From an uncultured Clostridia bacterium (GTDB lineage: Bacteria > Bacillota > Clostridia > Christensenellales > Borkfalkiaceae), in NCBI GenBank assembly GCA_947589385.1, contig CANPZW010000012.1:1-48794 (forward strand): a stretch of 48,794 bases of DNA, given 5' to 3'. Within the stretch, counting starts at the first letter, position 1, and each line of letters opens with the position of its first letter. The notes beneath the pieces are model-generated. The model was not told the DNA's origin, did not search any database, and saw nothing but the letters and a program-made list of their open reading frames with translations. Both the position numbers and the translations under genes were made by a program. Shown piece by piece: positions 8,040 to 15,979 of this stretch.

Positions 8040-8246
8040 ATGAAAGCTACGGGATGGGATTTAATGAAGCTGGCGCAGGCTTTCGACGGGGAATTTTGTC
8101 TTTCGGATTTTTCCCCCGAGGAGCTGGAAGAACTTTTGGAACTTGCGGAGGACGGGGATTCGCCCGAGGATATCCGCCGCAAGTATTTCGAATATTACGA
8201 CGATATTAAGGACAGAGTGCTGGGAAAGCACAAATGGAGCGACTGA
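8040..8246 (+). CDS. Small acidic hypothetical protein
   Basis: A 68-residue protein, MKATGWDLMKLAQAFDGEFC onward, with a Glu-rich central helix (SPEELEELLELAEDGDSPED) and a charged C-terminus. I recognise no family. The ATG lies 4 bases after the stop of the membrane protein gene and the stop lies just before the epimerase ATG, so it sits tightly inside an operon. There is no separate ribosome binding site, so translation is probably coupled. Codon use matches its neighbours. Confidence 0.65.
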   Translation: MKATGWDLMKLAQAFDGEFCLSDFSPEELEELLELAEDGDSPEDIRRKYFEYYDDIKDRVLGKHKWSD

Positions 8247-8247
8247 T

Positions 8248-9150
8248 ATGAAGATTTTGGTTACGGGCGGAACGGTTTTTGTAAGCAGATATATAGCGGA
8301 ATATTTTGCCGCGCGCGGCAACGAGGTCTATGTATTAAACCGCAACACAAAGCCCCAGTCTGCGGGCGTAAACCTTATCGCCTGCGACCGCGCGGATATA
8401 GGCAGAAAGCTAAGGAATATGCGTTTCGACTCCGTTTTGGACGTCACCGCATATAAATCGGACGACATAAACAATCTTCTCGACGCGTTGGAGCATTTTG
8501 ACAGTTACGTCATGATAAGCACAAGCGCCGTTTATCCCGATACGCTGCGTATTCCCTATAAGGAGACGGACGAGTGCGGTTTCAACAGGTTTTGGCGGGA
8601 TTACGGTATGAATAAGATTGCCGCGGAATTTGCGCTTATGAAGCGCGTTCCGAACGCATATATATTGCGCCCTTGCTATATTTATGGGGAGTATAACAAC
8701 CTCTACCGCGAAGGCTTTGTGTTCGACTGCGCGCAGAACGGCGGACCGTTCTATATGCCGGGGGACGGAAGCATGACTCTGCAATTTATCCACGTGGAGG
8801 ATATTTGCAGGCTTATAGAAGTTATTTTAAGCAAAAATCCCGTACAAAGGATATATAACGTCGGAAACGGGGCAATAACGGTAAGGGAATGGGTGGAAGC
8901 GTGCTACCGCGTTTTGGGCAAAACGCCCGAATTTGTGCCTGTGGAAGACGATTTCAAACAGCACAAATATTTCCCGTTTATGGATTACGGATACGTTCTC
9001 GACGTCGAAAGGCAAAACGGGCTTTTAAATGGGCTTATTCCGCTTGACGAGGGGCTGAAACGCTCCTACGGCTGGTTTAAAGACCACCGCGACCTTGTAA
9101 GATACAAGCCCTATACGGAATTTATCCGCGAAAACATTATAAAATCCTGA
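8248..9150 (+). CDS. NAD-dependent epimerase/dehydratase (extended SDR)
   Basis: A 300-residue Rossmann protein. The nucleotide-binding start is MKILVTGGTVFVSRYIAEYF, where the usual GxxGxxG is altered to GGTVFVS. The catalytic pair is YGMNK, with the upstream Ser in MISTSAVYP. Next come RPCYIYGEYN and a substrate-side stretch FIHVEDICRLI. I chose the ATG at 8248, one base after the previous stop, because the family begins with KILVTGGT; the longer in-frame extension from 8143 has no likeness to the family. It probably modifies a nucleotide sugar or a related small molecule. The substrate cannot be told from sequence. Confidence 0.85.
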   Translation: MKILVTGGTVFVSRYIAEYFAARGNEVYVLNRNTKPQSAGVNLIACDRADIGRKLRNMRFDSVLDVTAYKSDDINNLLDALEHFDSYVMISTSAVYPDTLRIPYKETDECGFNRFWRDYGMNKIAAEFALMKRVPNAYILRPCYIYGEYNNLYREGFVFDCAQNGGPFYMPGDGSMTLQFIHVEDICRLIEVILSKNPVQRIYNVGNGAITVREWVEACYRVLGKTPEFVPVEDDFKQHKYFPFMDYGYVLDVERQNGLLNGLIPLDEGLKRSYGWFKDHRDLVRYKPYTEFIRENIIKS

Positions 9151-9207
9151 ATTTCCGCCCGCGTAAGACGCGGGGCTGGAAAACTTTGCAAAAAGGTTTT
9201 CAATCGC

Positions 9208-9236
9208 TTTACATTTTGCGCGGAGTTTAATATAAT
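9208..9236 (+). promoter_or_regulatory. SigmaA-type promoter of the ileS leader
   Basis: TTTACA (9208-9213), a 17-base spacer and TATAAT (9231-9236). Transcription would start near 9243, giving a leader of about 290 bases before ileS. Confidence 0.78.
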
Positions 9237-9242
9237 AGACTT

Positions 9243-9490
9243 ACAATTTCATTTTAAAGGCAGAGATAAAGGACAACGCCTTGAAATTCCCGCTTTTCAG
9301 AGAGCCGCCGGCAGGTGTAAGACGGTAAGCGTTTTTTAAGGATATCCCCTTTTAGCTGATTTTCCGAACGGTTTTACAATTAAGAAAATACGGTTTCGCG
9401 CACCGTCACAAGCGCGGCAAATGACAGTTTGTTTTGGTGGTTTATAAGCGTTGAATTTCGGCGTCCGGACATTCGGACGCCGTTTTTTTA
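9243..9490 (+). promoter_or_regulatory. T-box riboswitch (isoleucine)
   Basis: The leader has the T-box hallmarks: AGAGAG (9299-9304) followed by CCGCCGG, a GGTGTAAG element, a candidate Ile specifier ATC at 9344-9346, the antiterminator side sequence TTTTGGTGGTTTATAAGCG (about 9432-9450) containing UGGU, and a terminator hairpin. Uncharged tRNA-Ile is expected to pair with the specifier and the UGGU bulge and favour antitermination. The antiterminator departs from the usual GGGTGGTACCGCG, and the specifier is assigned by position rather than a full fold. Confidence 0.85.
9459..9489 (+). terminator. T-box terminator hairpin
   Basis: A perfect 9-bp stem, CGGCGTCCG (9459-9467) and CGGACGCCG (9474-9482), is followed by seven Ts. 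It ends 44 bases before ileS and is the off-state of the T-box. Confidence 0.9.
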
Positions 9491-9533
9491 TCCGTCCGCA
9501 TAAGCGTGAAAGCGGGCGTTAAAGGAGAATTAT

Positions 9534-12500
9534 ATGTATAAAAAAGTTGAAACCTCGCTCAATTTCGTCGAACGGGAAAAGGAGATAATCGAATTCTGGA
9601 AGAAGAACGATATTTTCGGCGAAAGCGTAAAGGCGACCGAGGGGGGGGATGAATTTTCCTTCTATGACGGTCCTCCCACGGCTAACGGAAAGCCGCACAT
9701 AGGACATATTCTTACCCGCGTAATGAAGGACCTTATACCCCGTTACCAGACGATGAAAGGCAAACACGTATTGCGTAAAGCGGGCTGGGATACCCATGGT
9801 CTGCCCGTAGAGCTGGAAGTGGAAAAGTCGCTCGGGCTCGACGGAAAGCACCAGATAGAGGACTACGGCATAGAGCCTTTCATTAAAAGCTGCAAGCAAT
9901 CGGTTTGGAAATACAAGAGCGCCTGGGAAGACATGAGCGACCGCGTGGGTTATTGGGTGGATATGGACAAACCCTATGTTACCTATGACGATAATTATAT
10001 AGAGTCGGAGTGGTGGGCGCTTAAAGAAATGCACAAAAAGGGGCTTTTGTATAAGGGGCATAAAATCGTGCCCTATTGCCCGCGGTGCGGAACGGCGCTT
10101 TCCTCGCACGAGGTGGCGCAAGGCTATAAGCTTGTAAAGGAAAATTCGGTCGTCGCGCGCTTTAAAGTTAAAGGTTGCGAAAACCGCTATATCCTCGCGT
10201 GGACCACAACACCCTGGACTTTGCCTTCCAATGTCGCGCTCTGTATGAATCCCGAACAGCCGTACGTCGAAATCGAGACGGACGCGGCGCATTATATTCT
10301 TGCCGAGGCGCTTGTGAATAATTTCTTCGAGGATTATAAAGTCGTAGAAAGAAAACTCGGCAAGGAGTGGGAGGGGCTTGAATACGAGCCGCTTTTCCCC
10401 GAAACGGTCACCGAAATCAAGCGCATTTCCCCCGCAAGTTCGCCAATAAAAGCACATTATGTCGTATGCGACAATTACGTAACAATGGGCGACGGCACGG
10501 GCGTAGTCCACATCGCGCCCGCGTTCGGCGAGGACGACAATAAGGTCGGCAAACGCTACGGATTGCCCGTCGTTCAGCTGATAAACGAAAGAGGATGTTT
10601 TGACGAACGTTTCCCCCGCCTTAACGGACTTTTTGCCAAAAAGGCGGATAAGGTGGTAATCGAATTTCTCGAACAGAGCAAGCTTTTATTCAAGGTCGTG
10701 CCCTTCGAACATGATTATCCCCATTGTTGGCGGTGCGACACTCCGCTGTTGTATTATGCAAAATCGAGTTGGTTCATAGAAGTGACGAAAGTCAAGGCGG
10801 ACGTCATAAAGGCAAACCGTTCCGTGAATTGGATGCCCGAAAACATAAAAGAGGGCAGAATGGGCAACTTCCTTGAAAACGTCATAGACTGGGGGCTTTC
10901 GCGCGACCGCTATTGGGGAACGCCCCTGCCCGTCTGGATTTGTCCCGACTGCGGAGAAATCGAGGTAATGGGCTCTAAGGCGGAACTGAAAGAGAAGTGC
11001 GGCATAAAGGGAGATATCGAACTTCACCGCCCCTATCTTGACAGCGTGACCTGCAAATGTCCGAAGTGCGGCGGCAAAATGAGCCGTACGCCCGAAGTTA
11101 TAGACTGTTGGTTTGATTCGGGCTCTATGCCTTTCGCGCAATATCACTATCCTTTTGAAAACAAGGACGTATTTGAAAAGACTTTCCCCGCCGACTTTAT
11201 TTCGGAGGCGGTTGACCAGACTCGCGGCTGGTTTTACACCTTGCTTGTCGTAAACACCATTCTTTTCGGTAAATCGCCCTTTAAAAACTGTATAGTTTTG
11301 GGGCATGTGAACGATAAAAACGGTATAAAAATGTCCAAACATAAGGGCAACGTCGTTGACCCCTGGTCTGTTCTCGACAAACAGGGAGCAGACGCGGTAA
11401 GGTGGTATTTTTATACTTCGTCCGCGCCGTGGCTGCCCTCGCGCTTCTATGAGGAAGCCGTATCCGAGGCGCAGCGCAAATATATCGGCACGCTTTGGAA
11501 CACCTATGCCTTTTTCTGCCTGTATGCGGAAATAGACGGCTATAATCCCGCGGACTTCAAGCTTAAAGATTGCAAACTGTCCGTTATGGATAAGTGGATA
11601 TTATCCAAGCTGAATACACTTATAGACTTTGTGGATAAAGGGCTGGGGAACTACAATATTACCGATACGTCCCGCGCTTTGCAGGACTTTGTGGATGTGC
11701 TTTCCAACTGGTACGTCCGCCGCGGAAGGGAAAGATATTGGGGCTCGCAGATGACAGAGGATAAGGCGGCGGCATATACTACCCTTTACACCGTGCTTGT
11801 CACGCTTGCTAAACTTACCGCGCCCTATACGCCCTTTATCGCCGAAATGATGTATCTTAACCTTGTGCCCGAATTCTTCAAATCCGAACCGAAATCGGTA
11901 CATCTTTGTTCCTTCCCCGTTTCGGACAAAACCATGATAGACGGGGCGCTTGAAGCGGGCATGGACGAGGTGCTGGATATAGTAATTTTGGGGCGTGCGG
12001 CGAGAAATTCGGGCAACCTGAAAAACCGCCAGCCGCTTTCCGAGATGATAGTGGTTTCCGAAAGAAAAGTATCCCTTTCCCCCGAGGAAATTTCTATCGT
12101 GCTCGAAGAACTGAACGTCAAACAGTTCAAGGTCGCAGACGACGCGGAAAAATATATTTCATATAAATTAAAGCCCCAGCTTAAAACGCTCGGACCAAAA
12201 TACGGCAAGAAATTAGGCGCTATCACCGCTTTTTTAAATACCTGTAACGCCAAAGAGGTGGTAGCTGCGGTCCGCGGAGGCGGCGTTTACGAAATCGCAG
12301 GGCAGGATGTGTATTTAAAGCAAGAGGATTTGCAAATTTTCATCGAAAGTGCAAACGGCTATATCGCCGCCGAGGACAAGGGCATAACGGTTGCGCTTAA
12401 CGCCGAACTTACGGAAGAACTTATTTCGGAGGGTATCGAGCGCGAACTTGTGTCAAGAATACAGAATATGCGCAAGGAAGCGGGTTTCGAAGTCACCGAC

Positions 12501-12674
12501 CGCATACAGGTATATTATAAGGCGGAGGGCAAGGCGAAGGAAGTTTTGCAAAAAGGTGGGTTTGCCGCGGACGTGTTGGCTAACTTCATAAAAGAGGGCG
12601 CGCCAGACGTCGGTTTTGCAAAGGAGCAGAACGTAAACGGCGAAAAGGTGCTTATAACCCTTGTAAAAGCATAG
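9534..12674 (+). CDS. ileS: Isoleucine-tRNA ligase
   Basis: A 1046-residue class I synthetase that charges tRNA-Ile. The HIGH motif is near residue 55 (NGKPHIGHIL), the KMSKS motif appears as NGIKMSKHKGN, and the editing domain lies between them. Cysteine knuckles CPRCG (near 185), CPDCG and CPKCG (about 475-520) look like zinc sites. TRGWFYTLLV and the C-terminal tRNA-binding part follow. At over 1000 residues, with GKPHIGH, it resembles the longer eukaryote-like IleRS clade found in many Clostridia. AAAGGAG precedes the ATG. Control is by the T-box upstream. The stop is followed in the same frame by a decayed HTH fragment. Confidence 0.97.
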   Translation: MYKKVETSLNFVEREKEIIEFWKKNDIFGESVKATEGGDEFSFYDGPPTANGKPHIGHILTRVMKDLIPRYQTMKGKHVLRKAGWDTHGLPVELEVEKSLGLDGKHQIEDYGIEPFIKSCKQSVWKYKSAWEDMSDRVGYWVDMDKPYVTYDDNYIESEWWALKEMHKKGLLYKGHKIVPYCPRCGTALSSHEVAQGYKLVKENSVVARFKVKGCENRYILAWTTTPWTLPSNVALCMNPEQPYVEIETDAAHYILAEALVNNFFEDYKVVERKLGKEWEGLEYEPLFPETVTEIKRISPASSPIKAHYVVCDNYVTMGDGTGVVHIAPAFGEDDNKVGKRYGLPVVQLINERGCFDERFPRLNGLFAKKADKVVIEFLEQSKLLFKVVPFEHDYPHCWRCDTPLLYYAKSSWFIEVTKVKADVIKANRSVNWMPENIKEGRMGNFLENVIDWGLSRDRYWGTPLPVWICPDCGEIEVMGSKAELKEKCGIKGDIELHRPYLDSVTCKCPKCGGKMSRTPEVIDCWFDSGSMPFAQYHYPFENKDVFEKTFPADFISEAVDQTRGWFYTLLVVNTILFGKSPFKNCIVLGHVNDKNGIKMSKHKGNVVDPWSVLDKQGADAVRWYFYTSSAPWLPSRFYEEAVSEAQRKYIGTLWNTYAFFCLYAEIDGYNPADFKLKDCKLSVMDKWILSKLNTLIDFVDKGLGNYNITDTSRALQDFVDVLSNWYVRRGRERYWGSQMTEDKAAAYTTLYTVLVTLAKLTAPYTPFIAEMMYLNLVPEFFKSEPKSVHLCSFPVSDKTMIDGALEAGMDEVLDIVILGRAARNSGNLKNRQPLSEMIVVSERKVSLSPEEISIVLEELNVKQFKVADDAEKYISYKLKPQLKTLGPKYGKKLGAITAFLNTCNAKEVVAAVRGGGVYEIAGQDVYLKQEDLQIFIESANGYIAAEDKGITVALNAELTEELISEGIERELVSRIQNMRKEAGFEVTDRIQVYYKAEGKAKEVLQKGGFAADVLANFIKEGAPDVGFAKEQNVNGEKVLITLVKA

Positions 12675-12680
12675 TATAAC

Positions 12681-12767
12681 TTGCCTTCGGTAGAGGTGCT
12701 TTTCAAGCTCTGTAAAATTTTCGACGTAAGCGCGGATTATCTTTTGGGGCTTTCCGATTTAGAATAG
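12681..12767 (+). pseudogene. C-terminal remnant of an XRE-family regulator
   Basis: Read from 12681, the DNA encodes LPSVEVLFKLCKIFDVSADY, then LLGLSDLE and a stop. This is the typical end of a small XRE repressor and matches the intact one at 3518-3733 (LDTFAKICKILDVKSDYVLG). The HTH part is missing; the fragment begins two codons after the ileS stop, in the same frame as ileS. There is no start codon or ribosome binding site of its own. It is best read as debris from an earlier gene at this junction. Confidence 0.72.
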
Positions 12768-12789
12768 CCCGAAACATAAAAATTATCTG

Positions 12790-12815
12790 ACGGTCATAGT
12801 TTAAACTATGACCGT
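12790..12815. promoter_or_regulatory. Perfect 26-bp palindrome over the feoA start codon
   Basis: The 13-base arms ACGGTCATAGTTT and AAACTATGACCGT meet with no loop. The feoA ATG (12808-12810) lies in the right arm and five Ts follow at 12815-12819. It could be an operator, an RNA hairpin hiding the start codon, or the ileS terminator reused as the feoA start. It does not match Fur, DtxR or MntR consensus sites that I know. Confidence 0.6.
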
Positions 12816-13029
12816 TTTTGATTTGAAAAAAGGCGAAAAAGCGCGGGTAAAAGACATAAATTTGTGCGGAAGCGCCGCCGCAAGACTTTCCGCCCTCGGG
12901 CTTAAAAAAGGCGCATATGTGCAGGTTTTAAGTTTTTCCCTGTTTAAAAACGCGGCTCTTTTGGCTTTCGGGGCGGTGAGAGTGGGCGTTCGCCGCAAAA
13001 TAGCCGAAAAAATAGAGGTAGAAAGATGA
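12808..13029 (+). CDS. feoA: FeoA-like SH3-domain protein
   Basis: A 73-residue single-domain protein, MTVFDLKKGEKARVKDINLC onward, with the FeoA pattern: LxxGExARV at the start, a central LSALGLKKGAYVQVL, and a closing FGAVRVGVRRKIAEKIEV. FeoA is a small cytoplasmic partner needed for FeoB-driven ferrous iron uptake. Its stop overlaps the feoB start (ATGA), so the two are co-translated. The ATG lies inside a perfect palindrome and has no ribosome binding site. A TTG at 12823 is a possible but poorer start. Confidence 0.83.
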   Translation: MTVFDLKKGEKARVKDINLCGSAAARLSALGLKKGAYVQVLSFSLFKNAALLAFGAVRVGVRRKIAEKIEVER

Positions 13030-14666
13030 ACGTAGTACTTGCGGGAAACCCCAACGCGGGTAAAACCACTCTTTTCAACGCGCTTACCAAAAGCAATTTA
13101 AGGACGGGAAATTTTCACGGCGTCACCTGTTCGCCTGCAAAAAAAACGGTCAAAGGCGTGACTTATATCGACGTTCCGGGCGCGTACGCGTTTTCGCCCT
13201 ATTCTATGGAAGAAAAAAGCGCCGTTGACGAAATTGAGTCTGCCGACGTGATAATAAACGTCGTTGACGCTCTTACCCTTGAAAACAGCCTTAATTTCAC
13301 CCGAAGCCTTATCGAACGCAACAAAAAAACTGCGGTATATATTACGAAATTGCCCCAGCTTCGCCGCCGCGGCGGAAGTCTGGATACAGAAAAACTTTCT
13401 CTGCATCTCGGCGTGCCCGTGTTCTGCGGTTCGACGAAACAGCTAAAAGCCGCCGTCGCAAATGGTATAAATTTTTCGGTGGAAAGAAATCCGAATGTCC
13501 CACTTTCGGCGGCATATTCGGCGGGAAGTCTTAAAATTTCCCGCGCGGACGGGCTGTTTTATAATAACGTCTTTTCCCTGTTTTTCTTTTTTGCGGCTAT
13601 TATCTTAATGTTCTTCCTCGCTTTCCACCCGTCTATGCCGGGGGCATATTTAAAAGGGTTGACGGAGGAGCTTATCTGCGGCCGCCTATGCGCGCTCGTC
13701 ACCGCGAAAATGCAATACGCACCCCTTATTTCCTTCGTAAGCGAGGGGATTTTCGGCGGGGTGGGCGGCGTTCTGTCCTTTATTCCGCAGATAGCGGTTT
13801 TATACCTTGTTTTGACCGTTCTCGACGAAAGCGGGATAACTTCGGCGCTGTCTTTCACCACGGACGGATTGTTTGAAAAGGTTAAGCTTTCAGGCAGAGC
13901 CGCCTTTTCGCTTGCTTCGGGCTTCGGATGTACGGCTTCGGCTATTCTTACTACGCGCGGCTGCACTTCGCTTTCCGCGCAGCGGCGCACGATAGCCATT
14001 CTGCCCTTTATTCCGTGCGGTGCGAAAATGCCCGTATTTTTAACCTTCCTTTCGCCTTTTTTTAAAAATCCCTTCCCAGCTATAACCTGTTTTTATTTTG
14101 CGGGAGTGCTTGTTTCGTTGCTTGCTTCGGTGATTTTAAAGGGGGACGGAGAGGGTATGTTGTCCGAAGTCGCGCCCATTTCCCTTCCGTCGTTGAAAAC
14201 GGTTGCAATTAAGTTGTATTTTTATCTGAAAGGCTTTATAATTAAGGTAACGGGCACGGTGATGATTTTCTGCGTGCTGTCGTGGCTTCTGTCGCATTTT
14301 TCGTTAAAATTCGAATACGTGCCCGCCGACAGAAGTATTCTCGCGGCGCTGTCAAGGGCGGTTCTTCCCCTGTTCGTGCCTATGGGCGTGACCGATTGGC
14401 GCATTGCGTACGCCGCGCTGTGCGGATTTATAGCCAAGGAAAACATAGCCGCAACCGTAACAATGCTTTGCCCGTCGGGCACGGGGCTTTCGCTTGCCGC
14501 AACTATGGGCGTGTGCGCCTTTGTTTTGCTTTGCCCCGCGTGCATATCGGCGTTTTCCGCTTCGGTAAAAGAGGCGGGCTTGAAATTCAGCATAAAATGC
14601 CTGCTCGCCCAGCTTGCGCTGGCGTTTGCGGGCGGCTACATCGTTAATTTTTTGTTTCTGATATGA
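13026..14666 (+). CDS. feoB: FeoB-like ferrous iron transporter, short form
   Basis: A 546-residue protein with an N-terminal G domain and C-terminal membrane part. G1 is GNPNAGKTT (residues 7-15), G2 is in HGVTCSP and G3 is DVPGAY. The usual NxxD G4 motif is replaced by ITKLPQL, so guanine specificity is doubtful. The membrane part has the conserved GFGCTASAILTTRGC and FIPCGAKMPVF, which match the FeoB core and gate regions. The usual length is 650 residues or more; the helical linker between the domains looks shortened. It overlaps feoA and the next gene by 4 bases each. Ferrous iron is the expected substrate, judged from family membership. Confidence 0.85.
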   Translation: MNVVLAGNPNAGKTTLFNALTKSNLRTGNFHGVTCSPAKKTVKGVTYIDVPGAYAFSPYSMEEKSAVDEIESADVIINVVDALTLENSLNFTRSLIERNKKTAVYITKLPQLRRRGGSLDTEKLSLHLGVPVFCGSTKQLKAAVANGINFSVERNPNVPLSAAYSAGSLKISRADGLFYNNVFSLFFFFAAIILMFFLAFHPSMPGAYLKGLTEELICGRLCALVTAKMQYAPLISFVSEGIFGGVGGVLSFIPQIAVLYLVLTVLDESGITSALSFTTDGLFEKVKLSGRAAFSLASGFGCTASAILTTRGCTSLSAQRRTIAILPFIPCGAKMPVFLTFLSPFFKNPFPAITCFYFAGVLVSLLASVILKGDGEGMLSEVAPISLPSLKTVAIKLYFYLKGFIIKVTGTVMIFCVLSWLLSHFSLKFEYVPADRSILAALSRAVLPLFVPMGVTDWRIAYAALCGFIAKENIAATVTMLCPSGTGLSLAATMGVCAFVLLCPACISAFSASVKEAGLKFSIKCLLAQLALAFAGGYIVNFLFLI

Positions 14667-15508
14667 AAACTTTCACCTGTACCAATCCCCAAAATTTGCG
14701 CGATTTCACCGATTCCAACTACCCGCAGGGCAGTTTTTGTTTCGCGCGGCTTGTGCGCGACAGGGATATTAAGGTGAACGGCGTGCGCGTTTCTAAAAAT
14801 ACCGAATTGAAAGCGGGGGATACCGTCGCCTATTACACGACCCCGAAAGAGGAAAGCGCCTTGACTTTTAACGCCGTTTTCGAGGACGAAAATCTGCTTG
14901 TCGCCGATAAGTTCGCGGGCGTTTCGACGGAGGGGTTGTGCGCTCAACTGAATGAACGCGGCACGTATTTTGCGGTGCACAGGCTGGACAGAAACACTTC
15001 GGGCTTGATTGCGTTTGCAAAGACCGAACGGGCGGAGGCGGAGCTTTTGAAAGCGTTCAAGGAACGCCACCTGAAAAAGTTATATATTGCCGTATGCAGG
15101 GATTGCTTTGTTTCGGAAAGCGCAACGCTTACGGCGTATCTTAAAAAAGACAAAGACGCCGCGCACGTCAAAATTTACGATAAGCCCGTTTCGGGCGCTT
15201 TGAAGATAATTACGGAGTACAAAGTCGCGGAAAGAAAGGACGGGCTTGCGCTTGTCAACGTATGTCTGCTTACGGGAAGAACCCACCAAATACGCGCCCA
15301 TCTCGCCCATATTGGATGCCCCGTGCTCGGGGATGAAAAATACGGCGATAATGAACTTAACGGCAGATACGGCTTGCGCAGGCAGTGCCTAAACGCCTGC
15401 GAATTGCGGTTTTCGGGGCTTTGCGGCGGGCTGGAATATCTGAACGGCAGGGTTTTTAAAAGCGGCCTTGGATTTTCGCTTGAAAGCTTTACGCTCAAAA
15501 AAACTTAA
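14663..15508 (+). CDS. RluA/RluD-family RNA pseudouridine synthase
   Basis: A 281-residue enzyme. An N-terminal S4-like RNA-binding part (residues 1-60, with DRDIKVNGVRVSKNTELKAG) precedes the catalytic domain. The active-site motif HRLDRNTSG has Asp109 as the catalytic residue, and LLTGRTHQIRAHLAHIGCPV is the family's second signature. It converts specific uridines in rRNA or tRNA to pseudouridine; the target site cannot be read from sequence. The ATG overlaps the feoB stop (ATGA), which ties it to the feo operon at least for translation. A terminator follows. Confidence 0.92.
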   Translation: MKTFTCTNPQNLRDFTDSNYPQGSFCFARLVRDRDIKVNGVRVSKNTELKAGDTVAYYTTPKEESALTFNAVFEDENLLVADKFAGVSTEGLCAQLNERGTYFAVHRLDRNTSGLIAFAKTERAEAELLKAFKERHLKKLYIAVCRDCFVSESATLTAYLKKDKDAAHVKIYDKPVSGALKIITEYKVAERKDGLALVNVCLLTGRTHQIRAHLAHIGCPVLGDEKYGDNELNGRYGLRRQCLNACELRFSGLCGGLEYLNGRVFKSGLGFSLESFTLKKT

Positions 15509-15540
15509 TATATATGCCATTATATATATGCCATTGCCAT

Positions 15541-15570
15541 GCGCGGAAAAGGTTTTCCGCGCGTTTTTTT
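15541..15570 (+). terminator. Terminator after the pseudouridine synthase gene
   Basis: The arms GCGCGGAAAA (15541-15550) and TTTTCCGCGC (15553-15562) are followed by seven Ts. A short tandem repeat of ATATATATGCCATT (15508-15521 and 15522-15535) lies just before it. Confidence 0.85.
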
Positions 15571-15579
15571 ATACGGGCG

Positions 15580-15608
15580 TTGACAACTCGCCCGCCGAGG
15601 TTTAAAAT
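15580..15608 (+). promoter_or_regulatory. SigmaA-type promoter of the partner-switching operon
   Basis: Consensus TTGACA (15580-15585), a 17-base spacer and TAAAAT (15603-15608). It lies 63 bases before the operon's first ATG and is among the strongest -35/-10 pairs in the window. Confidence 0.78.
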
Positions 15609-15623
15609 AAAATATGAAAAAAC

Positions 15624-15648
15624 GTTTCCGCCCGCCCGCGGAGGGTTA
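15624..15648 (+). promoter_or_regulatory. Possible SigmaB-type promoter
   Basis: GTTTCC (15624-15629), a 13-base spacer and GGGTTA (15643-15648) approach the Bacillus SigmaB consensus GTTTAA-N12-14-GGGTAT. Because this operon encodes a SigB-like factor, an autoregulatory promoter here would be typical. Two consensus positions in the -35 and two in the -10 are off. Confidence 0.45.
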
Positions 15649-15670
15649 TATATTATGTAAGGAGTAAAAG

Positions 15671-15979
15671 ATGCAACAGGTAAGATTGATTTCAACGGAA
15701 AAGGAGCTGAAATTCGCGCTTTCGGGCGAAATCGACGCCGCCACCAGCGAGGACTTCTATGCGCAGGTCGCCGCCGCGTACGAACACGACGGCAAGGACG
15801 TGATTTTCGACTGTTCCGACCTCACCTTTATAGACAGCACTACCTTGGGTACGTTTGTCAAAATTTTCAAAAGGCTGAAAGCGGACGGCTTTAAAATGGC
15901 GCTCGAACACGTGCGCCCGAACGTAAAAAAGCTGTTCGATATCTGCGCTTTGGATACGGTAATGGAGATAAGACCATGA
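15671..15979 (+). CDS. STAS-domain anti-anti-sigma factor (RsbV/SpoIIAA type)
   Basis: A 102-residue single STAS domain with the motif FIDSTTLGTF. Ser56 is in the place of the serine that the cognate kinase phosphorylates. When unphosphorylated, such proteins capture the anti-sigma kinase and free the sigma factor. AAGGAG lies 7 bases before the ATG. It is the first of four genes joined by ATGA-type 4-base overlaps: this protein, a degenerate ATPase fold, a sigma factor and an RsbW-like kinase. The partner-switching role is established for the family; the pairing with this sigma factor is inferred from the operon. Confidence 0.88.
   Translation: MQQVRLISTEKELKFALSGEIDAATSEDFYAQVAAAYEHDGKDVIFDCSDLTFIDSTTLGTFVKIFKRLKADGFKMALEHVRPNVKKLFDICALDTVMEIRP

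Noticed and set aside
9519-10511. A 330-codon open frame on the minus strand inside ileS
   Set aside because: It lies fully opposite a clear IleRS gene with catalytic motifs, has no ribosome binding site, and its translation has no protein-like pattern. It reflects codon bias of the sense strand.
15508-15535. Tandem repeat ATATATATGCCATT as a regulatory element
   Set aside because: Only two copies, directly between a stop codon and a terminator; probably slippage in AT-rich DNA.
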